From: Deltaproteobacteria bacterium
Lineage (GTDB): Bacteria > Desulfobacterota > Syntrophorhabdia > Syntrophorhabdales > Syntrophorhabdaceae
Assembly: GCA_022711595.1 (NCBI GenBank)
Contig: JAKLET010000013.1
Location: forward strand, 33,413 to 97,412
Direction: 5' to 3'
DNA: 64,000 nt
Part shown: in pieces, positions 16,611 through 26,547 of the stretch
Position numbering within the stretch: position 1 is the stretch's first letter
How the letters are laid out: every line of letters begins with the position of its first letter
Notes under the pieces: model-generated
Databases searched by the model: none
The model's input: only the letters and a program-made list of their open reading frames with translations
What the model was told of the DNA's origin: nothing
Position numbers and translations under genes: made by a program

Positions 16611-17282
16611 ATGAAAATGGCAGAATGGATAGACTTTTCGATCTCGTCCGCTTATAAAGCCAGGTACCCGGGCGTGGCCTTCGGGTTTACACTCATTTCA
16701 GATTGCCGGCCCTTAAGCGACAGCGCGGGATTCGATCAATACAAGCGCAACCTCCTGCGAAAAATGAGAAAGCGGGAAACGCTTGCCGGAATCTCTCGGC
16801 GCATCGATGCCTACGACCGGTTTTTTCAGGGCTTCGGATTCGAGTGCCCTCTTCCCCGGCACCTTAAGAGAACGGTCCAGAGCGGGTTTCCGAGGTACAA
16901 CCTCATGGTCGATGCCCACTTCATGGCCGAGATGTGTGCCGGCATCCTCGTGGCGGTCACTGATTTTGACCGGGTCGAAGGCGGGCTCATGCTCGATGTG
17001 TCCAGGGGAGGGGAAAGGAGTGTCGGAATGGGCGGCCGCCAATTCATAACGACAGAAGGAGAGATCGTGCTCCGGGACGAAAAGGACATTATCTGCGTCC
17101 TTTGCCAGGGAGCTGATGAAAAAACAAAAGTGAGGGATGACACGGGCAATGTTCTTTTCTATTCCTACGCTGTTCCGGGTATCGATCGGATCCACCTTGA
17201 GGAAGGATTGACCGTCGCCGCACAAACCATGGCCCAATGGGGCGGGGGGAACATCAAGGGCCTGGAGGTGTTCATTGAATAA
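16611..17282 (+). CDS. Stand-alone B3/4 domain protein (PheRS beta-like tRNA-binding domain)
   Basis: Start chosen at MKMAEW with AAGGA upstream. About 223 residues. The central and C-terminal parts match the B3/B4 domain of phenylalanyl-tRNA synthetase beta subunit: YNLMVDAHFMAEMCAG, AVTDFDRVEGGLMLDVSRGGE, a Gly-rich turn, GEIVLRDEKDIICVL and a final beta region. Solo B3/4 proteins are known in many bacteria, and some are proposed to edit mischarged tRNA. No synthetase core is present. The gene follows the DUF169 remnant directly. Confidence 0.8.
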   Translation: MKMAEWIDFSISSAYKARYPGVAFGFTLISDCRPLSDSAGFDQYKRNLLRKMRKRETLAGISRRIDAYDRFFQGFGFECPLPRHLKRTVQSGFPRYNLMVDAHFMAEMCAGILVAVTDFDRVEGGLMLDVSRGGERSVGMGGRQFITTEGEIVLRDEKDIICVLCQGADEKTKVRDDTGNVLFYSYAVPGIDRIHLEEGLTVAAQTMAQWGGGNIKGLEVFIE

Positions 17283-17463
17283 GGTGCATGAGCGCCTCCT
17301 AATGCCTGGCCCCCACAGTCCCCTGCAAGCGTCAGATTTGATAAACTTTTTAAAATAACAACTTTTAACTGGCAATGAACAGTTTTTTTATTGCATATCG
17401 GTAAGTAATTGGATAAAAATTAAGGCAACGGGGCGGGGGAATCACACCAAAGAGAATATCATA

Positions 17464-17516
17464 ATATCTTACCCCTTATAAGATATTTCTTTGACAGAAA
17501 GGCTTGCTTTTATAAA
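17464..17516 (+). promoter_or_regulatory. Palindrome and candidate promoter upstream of the hybrid kinase
   Basis: ATATCTTA and TAAGATAT form a perfect 8-bp inverted repeat (17464-17486, 7-base spacer). TTGACA follows at 17491 and TATAAA at 17511; the 14-base spacing is short for sigma70, so an activator bound at the palindrome would be plausible. The rest of the 386-base gap before the kinase gene shows no gene. Confidence 0.4.
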
Positions 17517-17668
17517 GCGATCCGGTTTCTATGTGCTGTCAGACAAAAACTGGTCTTGAGGTCAGGACGGCAGATGATGGTGGACGGTTGCAATATTTTC
17601 TTATTAAACAGGCGGTTTGGTACCCTGGAATGTTTCAAGTTATCCATTACTTCACACAGTAAGGCCGT

Positions 17669-20431
17669 ATGGAAGATCGATCCATGACAGAGCTGGAACT
17701 GGTCAAAGAAAATTCCTTGCTAAAGCAAAAAATCAAAGAGCTGGAACAATCGGAGAGCGAACGCTTGAGAGCTGAAGGACCATTGAGGGCAAGCGAAGCA
17801 CTGTTAAAAACCTATCTGGAAAATGCCCCGGACGGTATATACATGCTCGACATGAAGGGTAATTTCCTTTACGGCAACCGCAGGAGCGAAGAGATAATCG
17901 GTTATAGCAGAAACGAACTGATAGGCAAAAGTTTTCTTGAGTCAAACTTACTGCCAAAAAAAGACCTCAACAGGGCCATCGAGTTATTCCAGGCAAGTAT
18001 CGAAGGCAGATCCACCGGCCCGGATGAGATCGAACTGATCAACAAGGAGGGGCGCCTCATATCAGTTGAGATCAACACCAGCGTGGTCCAGGGTGCAGAC
18101 CAAAGGATCGTCCTTGGTTTCGTTCGCGACATCAACGAACGCAAGCAGGAAAAAGCGGCGCTGCAGGAGAGCGAGGAAAGGTACCGTCAACTCGTGGAAG
18201 GCATCAACAAAGGTATCTTTGTTGTACAGGATGGTATGCTCAAGTTTGTAAATCCTATGTTCATTAAGATCTTCGGTTATTCGGAGAATGATCTCACAGC
18301 ATCTCCTTTCGCAAAATTCATTCACCCTGATGACCGTAACATGGTAATGGAACGTCACACGAGGCGGATGAGAGGAGAGGAATTTACTACCAAGTATGAA
18401 TTCCGGATCATTACTGCCGATGGAAGCGTAAAGTGGGCGGAAATAGATTCTGTAATGATACAGTGGGAAAGCAAGCGGGCAACATTGGGTTTCATTGATG
18501 ATATCACCGAGCGCAAGGAGTCGGAGGAGGCCTTGAAGCTCTCCGAGGTCACCCACCGCGAGATATTCAATAAAATCAATGACACGATCTGGGTCCACGA
18601 CATTGAAACCTGGGAGTTTCTCGATGTCAACGACAGCGTTACCGAGATGTTCGGCTACACGGTCAGGGAAGCAATGGATCTGAGTGTGGAAGATGTCAGT
18701 TCGGGCATTCCTCCTTTTACACAGGAGACCGCCGTGGAGCTGTTAAAAAAGGCCGCGGCCGGAGAACCCCAGCTCTTCGAGTGGCACAGCAGGCACAAGG
18801 ACGGCCGTCTCTTCTGGACCGAGGTCAACCTGAAGCGGGGAACCATCGCCGGTAAAGAATGTATACTGGCCATCGAGCGCAATATCGCCGACCGCAAACA
18901 GACAGAGGAAGAGATCCTAAAAGAAAGGGAGAAACTGCAAATCCTCTCGGACAACGCCCCCTTCGGAATGGTCCTCATCGATAACAACGGTCATTTCACT
19001 TATATCAACACCAAGTTCACGCAGCTGTTCGGATATGACCTCTCTGATATCCCCGATGGCAGGACATGGTTCAGAAAAGCCTATCCTGATGCCGAATACA
19101 GGCATATGGTCATCTCGACCTGGTTAGGGGATCTCAGGGGTGTCAAGCCCGGCGAACGCAAACCAAGGGTCTTTACCGCAACGTGCAAGAATGGGGTACA
19201 GAGGATCATGGAGTTCATTCCCTCAATGCTTGCCTCCGGTGATTACCTGATGACCTGCGAAGATATTACCGAACTGAGAAAGCTTGAATCGCAGCTCCGC
19301 CAGGCCCAGAAGATGGAATCCATTGGCACCCTTGCAGGAGGTGTGGCCCATGATTTCAATAATATCCTCACCGCCCTTATGGGGTATACTTCCCTCATAA
19401 AGATGAAGATGGATAAGGACAGTCCGCTGCAGCCATATGTGGACCAGATATTATCGGCCTCCAGGAAAGCAACCGACCTCACCCAGGGTCTTTTGGCCTT
19501 CAGCAGGCAGCAGCCCATTACGCTTGTCCCCATGGATATGAACGGGGCGATAAAAAAAACTGAGCAGCTGCTCAAGAGGCTCCTTACCGAGGACATTGAA
19601 CTGTGCACATCCCTTACGAAGGACACCACGGTCGTCATGGCCGATCGATCGCAGGTGGACCAGGTCCTCTTCAATCTTGCCACCAACGCCAGGGACGCCA
19701 TGCCGAAAGGGGGGACGCTCACCATAGAAACGGATGCCGCCGATATGGACAGCCGGTTCATCGGGGTACACGGGTTTGGAAAACCGGGAAGGTATGTACT
19801 GATAAGCATCTCCGACACGGGAGAGGGTATGGATAAGGCGACACAGGGGAAGATCTTCGATCCCTTCTTCACCACAAAGGAGATCGGCAAGGGTACGGGG
19901 CTCGGCCTTGCCACTGTCTACGGCATCATAAAACAGCACAACGGATACATCACTGTGTACAGCGAACCGGGACAAGGTACCACCTTCCGCGTTTACCTCC
20001 CCGCAGCGATGACAAAAGCAGGTGAGGAACAGGATGCGGCAACCCCCCCAAAGGGAGGAAGGGAGACGATCCTTATCGCGGAGGACGAAGAGGAAGTACG
20101 GCATATTATGCGTGAGGCGCTTCAGGAGTATGGCTATAGGACCATAGAAACGATAGACGGCGAAGACGCGGTAGGCAAGTTCAAATTGCACCGGGACATA
20201 GACCTCATTATCCTTGACTCGGTGATGCCGAAAAAGAACGGACGGGAGGCCTACGAGGAGATACGCGGGATAGACCCTCAGATCAAGGTGCTCTTTACCA
20301 GCGGATATACAAAGGATGTTGTCCTCAACAAAGGGATCAAGGACAAAGAGTTCGACTTCATTGCCAAACCGCTGATACTGGATGAGTTCCTTCAGAAGGT
20401 TCGCGATGTGCTGGACAACATAAATAAATAA
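17669..20431 (+). CDS. Hybrid histidine kinase with four PAS domains and a C-terminal receiver
   Basis: 920 residues with no membrane segment. Domains in order: short coiled coil (5-40), PAS domains at about 46-160, 168-285, 293-410 and 417-540, HisKA with the phospho-acceptor His in GGVAHDFNNILTAL (about 558), HATPase with NLATNARDAMPKGG, DTGEGM and GTGLGLATVYG, then a receiver from about residue 800 with the phospho-Asp in LIILDSVMP (about 850). This is a cytoplasmic sensor whose ligands or redox cue are unknown. No output regulator is adjacent. AAGG lies 4 bases before the ATG; an ATG five codons in is an alternative. Confidence 0.92.
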   Translation: MEDRSMTELELVKENSLLKQKIKELEQSESERLRAEGPLRASEALLKTYLENAPDGIYMLDMKGNFLYGNRRSEEIIGYSRNELIGKSFLESNLLPKKDLNRAIELFQASIEGRSTGPDEIELINKEGRLISVEINTSVVQGADQRIVLGFVRDINERKQEKAALQESEERYRQLVEGINKGIFVVQDGMLKFVNPMFIKIFGYSENDLTASPFAKFIHPDDRNMVMERHTRRMRGEEFTTKYEFRIITADGSVKWAEIDSVMIQWESKRATLGFIDDITERKESEEALKLSEVTHREIFNKINDTIWVHDIETWEFLDVNDSVTEMFGYTVREAMDLSVEDVSSGIPPFTQETAVELLKKAAAGEPQLFEWHSRHKDGRLFWTEVNLKRGTIAGKECILAIERNIADRKQTEEEILKEREKLQILSDNAPFGMVLIDNNGHFTYINTKFTQLFGYDLSDIPDGRTWFRKAYPDAEYRHMVISTWLGDLRGVKPGERKPRVFTATCKNGVQRIMEFIPSMLASGDYLMTCEDITELRKLESQLRQAQKMESIGTLAGGVAHDFNNILTALMGYTSLIKMKMDKDSPLQPYVDQILSASRKATDLTQGLLAFSRQQPITLVPMDMNGAIKKTEQLLKRLLTEDIELCTSLTKDTTVVMADRSQVDQVLFNLATNARDAMPKGGTLTIETDAADMDSRFIGVHGFGKPGRYVLISISDTGEGMDKATQGKIFDPFFTTKEIGKGTGLGLATVYGIIKQHNGYITVYSEPGQGTTFRVYLPAAMTKAGEEQDAATPPKGGRETILIAEDEEEVRHIMREALQEYGYRTIETIDGEDAVGKFKLHRDIDLIILDSVMPKKNGREAYEEIRGIDPQIKVLFTSGYTKDVVLNKGIKDKEFDFIAKPLILDEFLQKVRDVLDNINK

Positions 20432-20541
20432 GCCCTGTCAATGCCTCTCTTCCAGACCGTAATAAAGACTGTTCATCTGGTTTTTTGCCTCGTTGCAGCC
20501 AACCGAAGGAACAAGGGAAACTGAACAAACCGAACAAACTG

Positions 20542-22437
20542 TTATTGTATTCCCACATGGAGAAGGAGGATCCTGCGGACCTCTTCGATGGTCTGCGGCC
20601 GGTCCTGCGTGGAGTGACCGGAATGGACTATGACCTCCGATACGGCGCCGTCAATATGGGCGCTTTCGTACTTCACAACCCCGTCTGTCCATTTCTCTTT
20701 CGGCGCGCCCGGGTTTTCCACGGAGATGATCGAATGGACAGGGACCCCCGGCGCCATGGGTACCGAGGAAAACGTCTTGATGAAGGTGCTGCCCGGATCC
20801 ATGTTCTCGGTGCTCTTCGGGATGTCTTTCAATGATCCCATATCAATGGCCTGCGGATTCCGGGAAACAACCTCTTTCATGGCGTCAAGCATTCGAAAAG
20901 GCAGGGACACGAACTTGCCGGCCAGACGGCCTATCCAGCCTCCCGCAACGTAGCTGCCCTTGTGGGGTGTAGAAATGAAAATGACCCGCCTGACAAAGGC
21001 AAGGGGAGTGTAAAAGAAACTCCTTTTGATCATCTTTCTTGTATCGGGAGAAACGTCGAGCTTATCAGGGGAAACTCCGGAAACGTTGTCCCAAAAACGC
21101 GTCCCGCTGTCGATTACGGCAAGCTTTGCCAGGAGCCCCCCCTGGCTGTGGCCTATGATGACCATTTTTTTAAGCGCCGGGTCCCTGCCCTCCGGATCAA
21201 GGCCCCTTACGAGTTCTTTTAAGCCGTCGGCCAGAAGGCCTCCCGTGTAAAGAATGGGGTTTCCCGTATTGTAGGTGAACGACCAGAACTGGTATCGACC
21301 CCACAACCGCCGGTCATTCTGCAGCTCGTTGAGCATCTCGATCCATCGGGCGGAGCTTGAGGCCGTCCCGTGGATGAAAACAACAGGGATATGCCCCGGC
21401 TTGTAAGGGCTCATGAAAAAGATATTCTCCCGGAAACGCGTCTGGTCCCTGAGAAGCAGGTAGTTGCCGGAAAAAAACCCTTTCGTCTCTGTCGAATAGA
21501 CCTTCGATCCCTCAAGGGTGTATGCCAGGGCCGAAGAGATATCGAATTCGAGGGGCACTCTGCGGCCTTCAACAGTGACCGTAGTGTCGCCGTCAGTGGT
21601 ATACAGCTCAAGTTTTCCATGAAGCCGGCCGTTCTTTAAACCATCTCCGGGATCATCGATCCGTATGAAAGCCGTGACAGGGATCTTCACATCCGGAGGT
21701 ACCTTCGCGGAAACCGGGGCGGCCGAGCCGGGAAGATACATAGTGGACGCGACAAGCGCGGCCCCTATCCCCGGCCATCGATATTCGTTCCTCAGCCCCC
21801 TGATGGAAAGCTTCGACGAGTCAACAAACCTCACAAGACGGTACGAGCTCCACCGGAACGAATCGGGATCGACGGTAATGACAAGCTGCCCGAATGGAAG
21901 CGGGTATACGCCAGCCTTCAGATCGACCCCGGCGCCGTCAGGCCCGGCGAAACCTTCGGCGATCCCCAGGTTGTAGATATTGACAGCGGTGCGGAATCTG
22001 GGATCGAAGGCATCCGGAGAGCGTCCATCCTCTTTGGAAAAAAGCAGTGCGTAGGCATAGACGGCCGAAGCCAGGTAGTACGACCTGTCGCCTCCCTGTG
22101 AAGCGTGCAAAAAGGAAAGCTCCGCCAGGGCATAAAGGCGGTCCGATTCTTCCTCGGTGGGAACGCCCCTGTGTATGGTCGCGATCACCTCGGCCGGGTG
22201 GCTTTTGAATCTTTCCGCAAGGCCGGTGCGGTTAAGTATCTGCGTTGTAGGCGCGCTGAGCGTCGGGCCCGTGAGGACATTGGCCGTGAGCTTCCGGTGT
22301 GATTCCTGCCGGTCCATGTAACCGACACCGACAGGCGTCGCGCACCCGTACAGCGCAAGAAGGGCAAGGACAAGGACGGCACATGCCATTCTTGAAAAAG
22401 AAATAAAGGTGCGTGTATGGAATAATATCTTTTTCAT
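20542..22437 (-). CDS. Alpha/beta-hydrolase lipoprotein (esterase/lipase)
   Basis: Start chosen at MKKILFHTRTF with GGTGAAG upstream. The signal peptide ends in a lipobox (LALYGC), so the protein is lipid-anchored. The first 330 residues are an all-beta/helical region of unknown role. The hydrolase domain follows, with the oxyanion turn VVFIHGTAS, the nucleophile elbow GHSQGG (Ser about 427) and a probable His in HSGHST near residue 607. It likely acts on esters in the envelope. The stop is close to the DUF4105 gene in front of it, with 56 bases between them. Confidence 0.83.
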   Translation of the reverse strand: MKKILFHTRTFISFSRMACAVLVLALLALYGCATPVGVGYMDRQESHRKLTANVLTGPTLSAPTTQILNRTGLAERFKSHPAEVIATIHRGVPTEEESDRLYALAELSFLHASQGGDRSYYLASAVYAYALLFSKEDGRSPDAFDPRFRTAVNIYNLGIAEGFAGPDGAGVDLKAGVYPLPFGQLVITVDPDSFRWSSYRLVRFVDSSKLSIRGLRNEYRWPGIGAALVASTMYLPGSAAPVSAKVPPDVKIPVTAFIRIDDPGDGLKNGRLHGKLELYTTDGDTTVTVEGRRVPLEFDISSALAYTLEGSKVYSTETKGFFSGNYLLLRDQTRFRENIFFMSPYKPGHIPVVFIHGTASSSARWIEMLNELQNDRRLWGRYQFWSFTYNTGNPILYTGGLLADGLKELVRGLDPEGRDPALKKMVIIGHSQGGLLAKLAVIDSGTRFWDNVSGVSPDKLDVSPDTRKMIKRSFFYTPLAFVRRVIFISTPHKGSYVAGGWIGRLAGKFVSLPFRMLDAMKEVVSRNPQAIDMGSLKDIPKSTENMDPGSTFIKTFSSVPMAPGVPVHSIISVENPGAPKEKWTDGVVKYESAHIDGAVSEVIVHSGHSTQDRPQTIEEVRRILLLHVGIQ

Positions 22438-22493
22438 AACTTCACCGGGCAATATTATCGTAGCGGACGAGAACAAAGTCAACATAAAGAAGG

Positions 22494-23525
22494 TCAATTG
22501 CCATGACCGTCATCCACGGGGAGCCCCTTCCGTATGAGTCGCGAGAATGCCGGGTTATTGCCGGCCTTTCTGGCTTTTTCATTTATAAGGCTTCTTTTCT
22601 TCAACTCTTCAAAAGGAAGGCTTCGGTCCACAACCCCCCGATCGTATACCAACCGGTCGACATACCCGTTGATAATGATACGCCAGTCGAAACGGGCACC
22701 AGGGTTGTACGGCGCCGTGTGGCCCCGGATATTGGTCGTGCAGTTGCTGGTAAGCGCATTGTACCACTCGGGTTTTTCCTTCAGGCTGTTCATTGTGCGC
22801 AGATAGTCGAGAAAGACCTCGCGTGCCAGGTCCACGGATGCCCGCAGGCGATAAAGATAGACCTCCTCGCCGCGGTAGTTGGTCCTGAGCCTCACCAGGT
22901 CACGCTCGTCGCCTGCGATGTATATAAGCTCGTACTGTTTAAAGAAGCCTTTGACGGCGGAGTATTCTTCGCCCACCTCCTTGCGTGTCTCAATGGAAAA
23001 ACAGACATATTCCCCTCCTTCGAAACCGAAACTGAGCATGGTGTGAGCGATGAAGGGGGAACCCCAGTAGACGACAAAAAGATCGACGCTGCGCATCTTC
23101 GCAAGTTCGAACGTCCTGTCATAATAGCGGACGGTGTAGTCGGTCTCGCTGAGGTAATCGATATCACGGATATTGTGGATGGTGACGAGACCGCCATCTG
23201 TCTCCGCAAAGGGCAGCAGTGCGACATCGGGCTGCCAGTGCCTCTCGTTCGACGGCGGGGCCAAAAGCCACCAGGCGAGGACGGCAGCAAAGCCCGCGAG
23301 AAAGACCAGTTTTGCTGTCAGTCTGCGATATCCCACGGTAAGAGCGGCCAGGCTCCCTGCGGCAAAAAGACCCGTCACGAAATACCGCAACGACCGCGGC
23401 ACATCCGAGTAGCATATGGCAAGTGTTGCCCAGCCGGCCATGACCAGAAAACAGAGCCAGAGAGAGGTGCGTCCAAAGCCTTTCAACACCCCTGTTACAA
23501 AACCATTTTTATTGCCTTTGCCCAT
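22494..23525 (-). CDS. DUF4105 (Lnb-like) membrane protein
   Basis: 343 residues with three membrane segments (about 18-38, 45-62 and 70-88), then a periplasmic domain. The domain contains YYDRTFELAKMRSVDLFVVYWG, AHTMLSFGFEGGEYVCFSIE and the signature NALTSNCTTNIR, which mark the DUF4105 family, thought to be papain-like envelope enzymes. The ATG lies 3 bases after the T-run of a terminator and has no Shine-Dalgarno, so the real start may be a few codons further in. It probably shares a transcript with the esterase downstream. Confidence 0.8.
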   Translation of the reverse strand: MGKGNKNGFVTGVLKGFGRTSLWLCFLVMAGWATLAICYSDVPRSLRYFVTGLFAAGSLAALTVGYRRLTAKLVFLAGFAAVLAWWLLAPPSNERHWQPDVALLPFAETDGGLVTIHNIRDIDYLSETDYTVRYYDRTFELAKMRSVDLFVVYWGSPFIAHTMLSFGFEGGEYVCFSIETRKEVGEEYSAVKGFFKQYELIYIAGDERDLVRLRTNYRGEEVYLYRLRASVDLAREVFLDYLRTMNSLKEKPEWYNALTSNCTTNIRGHTAPYNPGARFDWRIIINGYVDRLVYDRGVVDRSLPFEELKKRSLINEKARKAGNNPAFSRLIRKGLPVDDGHGN

Positions 23526-23528
23526 TAG

Positions 23529-23563
23529 AAAAAGGGCCGGCTGCAGTACACTGCAATCGGCCC
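23529..23563 (-). terminator. Intrinsic terminator after the duplicated periplasmic protein gene
   Basis: A 14-bp stem (two mismatches, GGGCCG-type base) with a two-base loop is followed on the minus strand by TTTTT. Confidence 0.85.
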
Positions 23564-23588
23564 TTGCTCACTGTCTATGCACCGGGGC

Positions 23589-24182
23589 CTATTTTCCCTG
23601 GCCCTCAACCTTGATCGCCATGGCTTCGGTGATGCGGAGGTAAACGTCGTCACCCTTCTTAATGTTCTTGAAATTCTTCACGGCTTTATCGACGGTGAAC
23701 GTCCTCACGTTACCCTCGGGCCCTTTTAATGTCACTGTGCGTTTCTTGTAGTTTATGCTCTCAACCTTTGCTACCACCTCTACTGTGTCCACAACAACGG
23801 CCCCCGGTTTGGCACCCTTCGGCGCCACCTCCACCGTCTGCACCTCCGAGGCAGAGGGCTTCTCGCTGGATTTTGCCACGAATACCGCCACAGACTGGTA
23901 GAATGTCATATTTACCCGGTCTCCTACCTTTATCTGGTCAAAGTTCTTCACTTCCGGTCCCATTTTCGCGGTCTTCGTTGACCCATCCAGCATTTTGACG
24001 GTCACCGTCCGTTTTGCGGCGTCCACCGCATCAACAACGGCCGCCGCCTTCACGACATCGACTTCCACTCCGGCCGGCTTAACGGCCTTCTTTGCGGCCG
24101 GTTTTTTGTCCTGAGCCGCGGCAAAGCCCGCAAGCAGAACAACCATGAACAACACCATTGCCAGTGACAAAACTTTCTTCAT
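23589..24182 (-). CDS. Periplasmic protein with two tandem beta-barrel-like repeats (unknown function)
   Basis: Start at MKKVLSL with AAGGAGG upstream; a signal peptide ends near AAAQ. About 197 residues. Two homologous halves follow a Lys/Pro/Ala linker: V-V-D-A-V-D-A-A-K-R-T-V-T-V in half 1 and AKVESINYKKRTVTLKGPEG in half 2, each followed by VKNF(D/K)xIK(V/K)GDxV. The repeat resembles small OB/DUF5666-like domains. The function is unknown. The gene has its own terminator and so is likely monocistronic. Confidence 0.75.
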   Translation of the reverse strand: MKKVLSLAMVLFMVVLLAGFAAAQDKKPAAKKAVKPAGVEVDVVKAAAVVDAVDAAKRTVTVKMLDGSTKTAKMGPEVKNFDQIKVGDRVNMTFYQSVAVFVAKSSEKPSASEVQTVEVAPKGAKPGAVVVDTVEVVAKVESINYKKRTVTLKGPEGNVRTFTVDKAVKNFKNIKKGDDVYLRITEAMAIKVEGQGK

Positions 24183-24194
24183 GTACAACCTCCT

Positions 24195-24260
24195 TGTTTA
24201 ATATAGTTTCAACCGTTTCAACGGTTTCAACCCATTTCAGCAGTTTTGGACAGACTTGCC
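24195..24260. repeat. Repeated TTTCAACGG words between genes
   Basis: Four near-copies of TTTCAACCG / TTTCAACGG stand in a row between the phosphoglucomutase stop and the upstream start region, the same type of word array seen at other gene borders here. Confidence 0.5.
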
Positions 24261-24281
24261 CGAATGACCGGATGGCCGCTG

Positions 24282-26009
24282 TCAGGGCCCCTCATCCGGA
24301 CCGAGGGCGTTCTTGATTATCCTTTGCGCCTCTGCCAGGATGTCCCGCAGGTGCTCTTCACCAACAAAGCTTTCCGCATACAGCTTGCAGATGTTCTCAG
24401 TGCCTGACGGCCGCACCGCAAACCAGCCGTTTTTCGCTACAACCTTCAGCCCGCCGATGGGTGCATTGTTGCCTGGAGCGCTGGTCAACCTTGCGACGAT
24501 TGGCTCTCCCGCGAGCTCCGTATCCCTGATCGCTTCGGGGGAAAGCCGCCCTATGGCTTCCTTTTCGGCAGGCGTGGCCGGCGAATCGATCCTTGTATAC
24601 CAGGGCGTCCCAAGCCTACCGGCGATCTCCAGGTATATCTCGCCGGGGTCCTTGCCCGATCTTGCAGTGATCTCGGCCGCCAGCAGGTCCATAATGATGC
24701 CGTCCTTGTCGGTTGTCCACACGGTGCCATCGCGCTTGAGGAAGCTTGCCCCGGCGCTTTCCTCTCCTCCGAAACAACACGATCCGTCAAACAACCCGCC
24801 CACAAACCACTTGAAACCCACAGGCACCTCGGACAACGTCCGGTCAAGGTCCCTGACGACCCGGTCGATAAGTCCGCTGCTGACGAGGGTCTTGCCCACC
24901 GCGGCACCCCTGGGCCATCCAGGCCTGTGGGTCAGAAGGTAATGTATCGCTACGGCCAGGTAGTGGTTGGGGTTCATGAGCCCCGCCGAAGGCGTGACGA
25001 TGCCGTGACGGTCCGCATCGGTATCATTTGCAAAAGCGATCCTGAAACGGTCTTTCAATTCGACCAGTCGGGCCATGGCATAGGGACTCGAACAATCCAT
25101 CCTGATCTTTCCGTCATGATCGACGGTCATGAAACCGAAACGCGGGTCCACGGCACTGTTGACCACGGTGATATCCAGGCCGTAGGCTTCCCTGATGGGT
25201 TCCCAGTAATGCACCGAAGATCCCCCGAGAGGGTCTGCACCCATGCTGACACCGGCGGACCTGATGCACTCCAGGTCTATCACCGAGGCCAGATCTTCAA
25301 TATACGGCACCTTGTAGTCATGCAAATGTGTCGTTACGGCCTTCCGGGCCGACTCGTACGGTATCCTTTTTACGCCGCGGTTTTCGCCTCTAAGCAGTTC
25401 GTTCGCCCTCTCCTGTATCCACCGGGTCGCCTGAGTGTCGGCCGGGCCGCCGTTTGGCGGATTGTACTTGAAGCCCCCATCTTCCGGCGGGTTATGAGAA
25501 GGCGTGACCACGATGCCATCCGCCAGCTCGGTATTTCTCATGCTATTATAGGAGAGAATGGCCCGGGAGATGACCGGAGTGGGTGTGAAACCATCATCAA
25601 CCTGAATGACCGTCTCCACGCCGTTCGCCGCCAGCACCTCCAGCGCGCTGCGCTCTGCGGGCCCGGAGAGTGCGTGCGTGTCCTTCCCCATATAAAGTGG
25701 GCCGGTCGTACCCTGGCTTTGCCGGTAATCGCATATCGCCTGGGTGATAGCCAGGATATGGGTCTCATTGAACGTGCCGGACAGGGGGGATCCCCTGTGC
25801 CCGCTTGTCCCGAAGCTCACCAGCTGAGCGGGGTCGCCCACATCCGGCCTGCGTTCATAATATTCCCTTTCGAGCCGGGCAAGGTCCACCAGCATTTCTT
25901 CCGGTGCAGGTTTCCCGGCAAAGGGAGAAATTACCCTTTCATCGGCACAAACCCTGTCCGCATCACAGGAAAGGATGATCTCCTTGTCTTTAGAAGATGG
26001 GTCCGCCAT
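24282..26009 (-). CDS. pgm: Phosphoglucomutase (alpha-D-glucose phosphate-specific)
   Basis: Start chosen at MADPSSKD with AAAGGAG upstream. About 575 residues, close to the bacterial Pgm family (around 545). It interconverts glucose-1-phosphate and glucose-6-phosphate. The motifs are [12 protein letters not shown] near the N-terminus, the phosphoserine loop [13 protein letters not shown], the metal loop [12 protein letters not shown], the sugar-binding [10 protein letters not shown], and the phosphate site [12 protein letters not shown] at the C-terminus. The PPC-domain gene ends 23 bases before it, so the two are probably co-transcribed. Confidence 0.95.
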   Translation of the reverse strand: MADPSSKDKEIILSCDADRVCADERVISPFAGKPAPEEMLVDLARLEREYYERRPDVGDPAQLVSFGTSGHRGSPLSGTFNETHILAITQAICDYRQSQGTTGPLYMGKDTHALSGPAERSALEVLAANGVETVIQVDDGFTPTPVISRAILSYNSMRNTELADGIVVTPSHNPPEDGGFKYNPPNGGPADTQATRWIQERANELLRGENRGVKRIPYESARKAVTTHLHDYKVPYIEDLASVIDLECIRSAGVSMGADPLGGSSVHYWEPIREAYGLDITVVNSAVDPRFGFMTVDHDGKIRMDCSSPYAMARLVELKDRFRIAFANDTDADRHGIVTPSAGLMNPNHYLAVAIHYLLTHRPGWPRGAAVGKTLVSSGLIDRVVRDLDRTLSEVPVGFKWFVGGLFDGSCCFGGEESAGASFLKRDGTVWTTDKDGIIMDLLAAEITARSGKDPGEIYLEIAGRLGTPWYTRIDSPATPAEKEAIGRLSPEAIRDTELAGEPIVARLTSAPGNNAPIGGLKVVAKNGWFAVRPSGTENICKLYAESFVGEEHLRDILAEAQRIIKNALGPDEGP

Positions 26010-26032
26010 ATCGCACACTCCTTTTTCGACCC

Positions 26033-26476
26033 TCAATCAACGAGCTTAAGCAGGGCCATATTGACGACCGGGTCGAGATCACGCACCGCCTTTATACCTT
26101 CGAGTTCAATGATGACAGCCTCCATGACAAGGAAGGTCCTGGCCTCGTCCCTGAGGCAGCCTGTCATGACACTGTCGAACTTGCCGTAGGTGCCATGAAT
26201 ATGAATACGGGGTTCATCACCATACCAGAAGGCCGTACCGATGGCAAGGGTTTCGTGGCTCTCGACGATCTCCCTCCATGTTGGTTCGGGAGGCCGGACG
26301 TCATCCTGCGCGGGCCCGACAACTATCCTCCCGTCGGTTATTCCGCCCAGCAGATAGAAAACGCAGGCCCTTATGTTCTCCTTGCGCACTATGTCCGTAA
26401 GACCCCCTATGATCCCGTCCCCGTCCTCGAAATGCGCCAGAATGACCCTGCCCGCCTTTCCGACCTGATATTCCAT
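26033..26476 (-). CDS. PPC domain (DUF296) protein
   Basis: About 147 residues, start at MEYQVGKAG with AAGGAG 9 bases upstream. The single domain shows the PPC/DUF296 pattern: [23 protein letters not shown] (in part), [37 protein letters not shown] and an [10 protein letters not shown] end. The conserved His residues in HIHGT can bind metal. In plants the domain is joined to AT-hooks; bacterial solo forms have no agreed function. It is followed directly by pgm. Confidence 0.85.
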   Translation of the reverse strand: MEYQVGKAGRVILAHFEDGDGIIGGLTDIVRKENIRACVFYLLGGITDGRIVVGPAQDDVRPPEPTWREIVESHETLAIGTAFWYGDEPRIHIHGTYGKFDSVMTGCLRDEARTFLVMEAVIIELEGIKAVRDLDPVVNMALLKLVD

Positions 26477-26547
26477 GAATTCATTCTCCTTGTCCTGAGG
26501 ACGACTGCGTAACAATTATATTTAGACCACCGGGGGCAGCTGCCCTG

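Noticed and set aside
22503..23528. 341-codon + frame opposite the DUF4105 gene
   Set aside because: Exact antisense shadow of a gene with a recognised signature.
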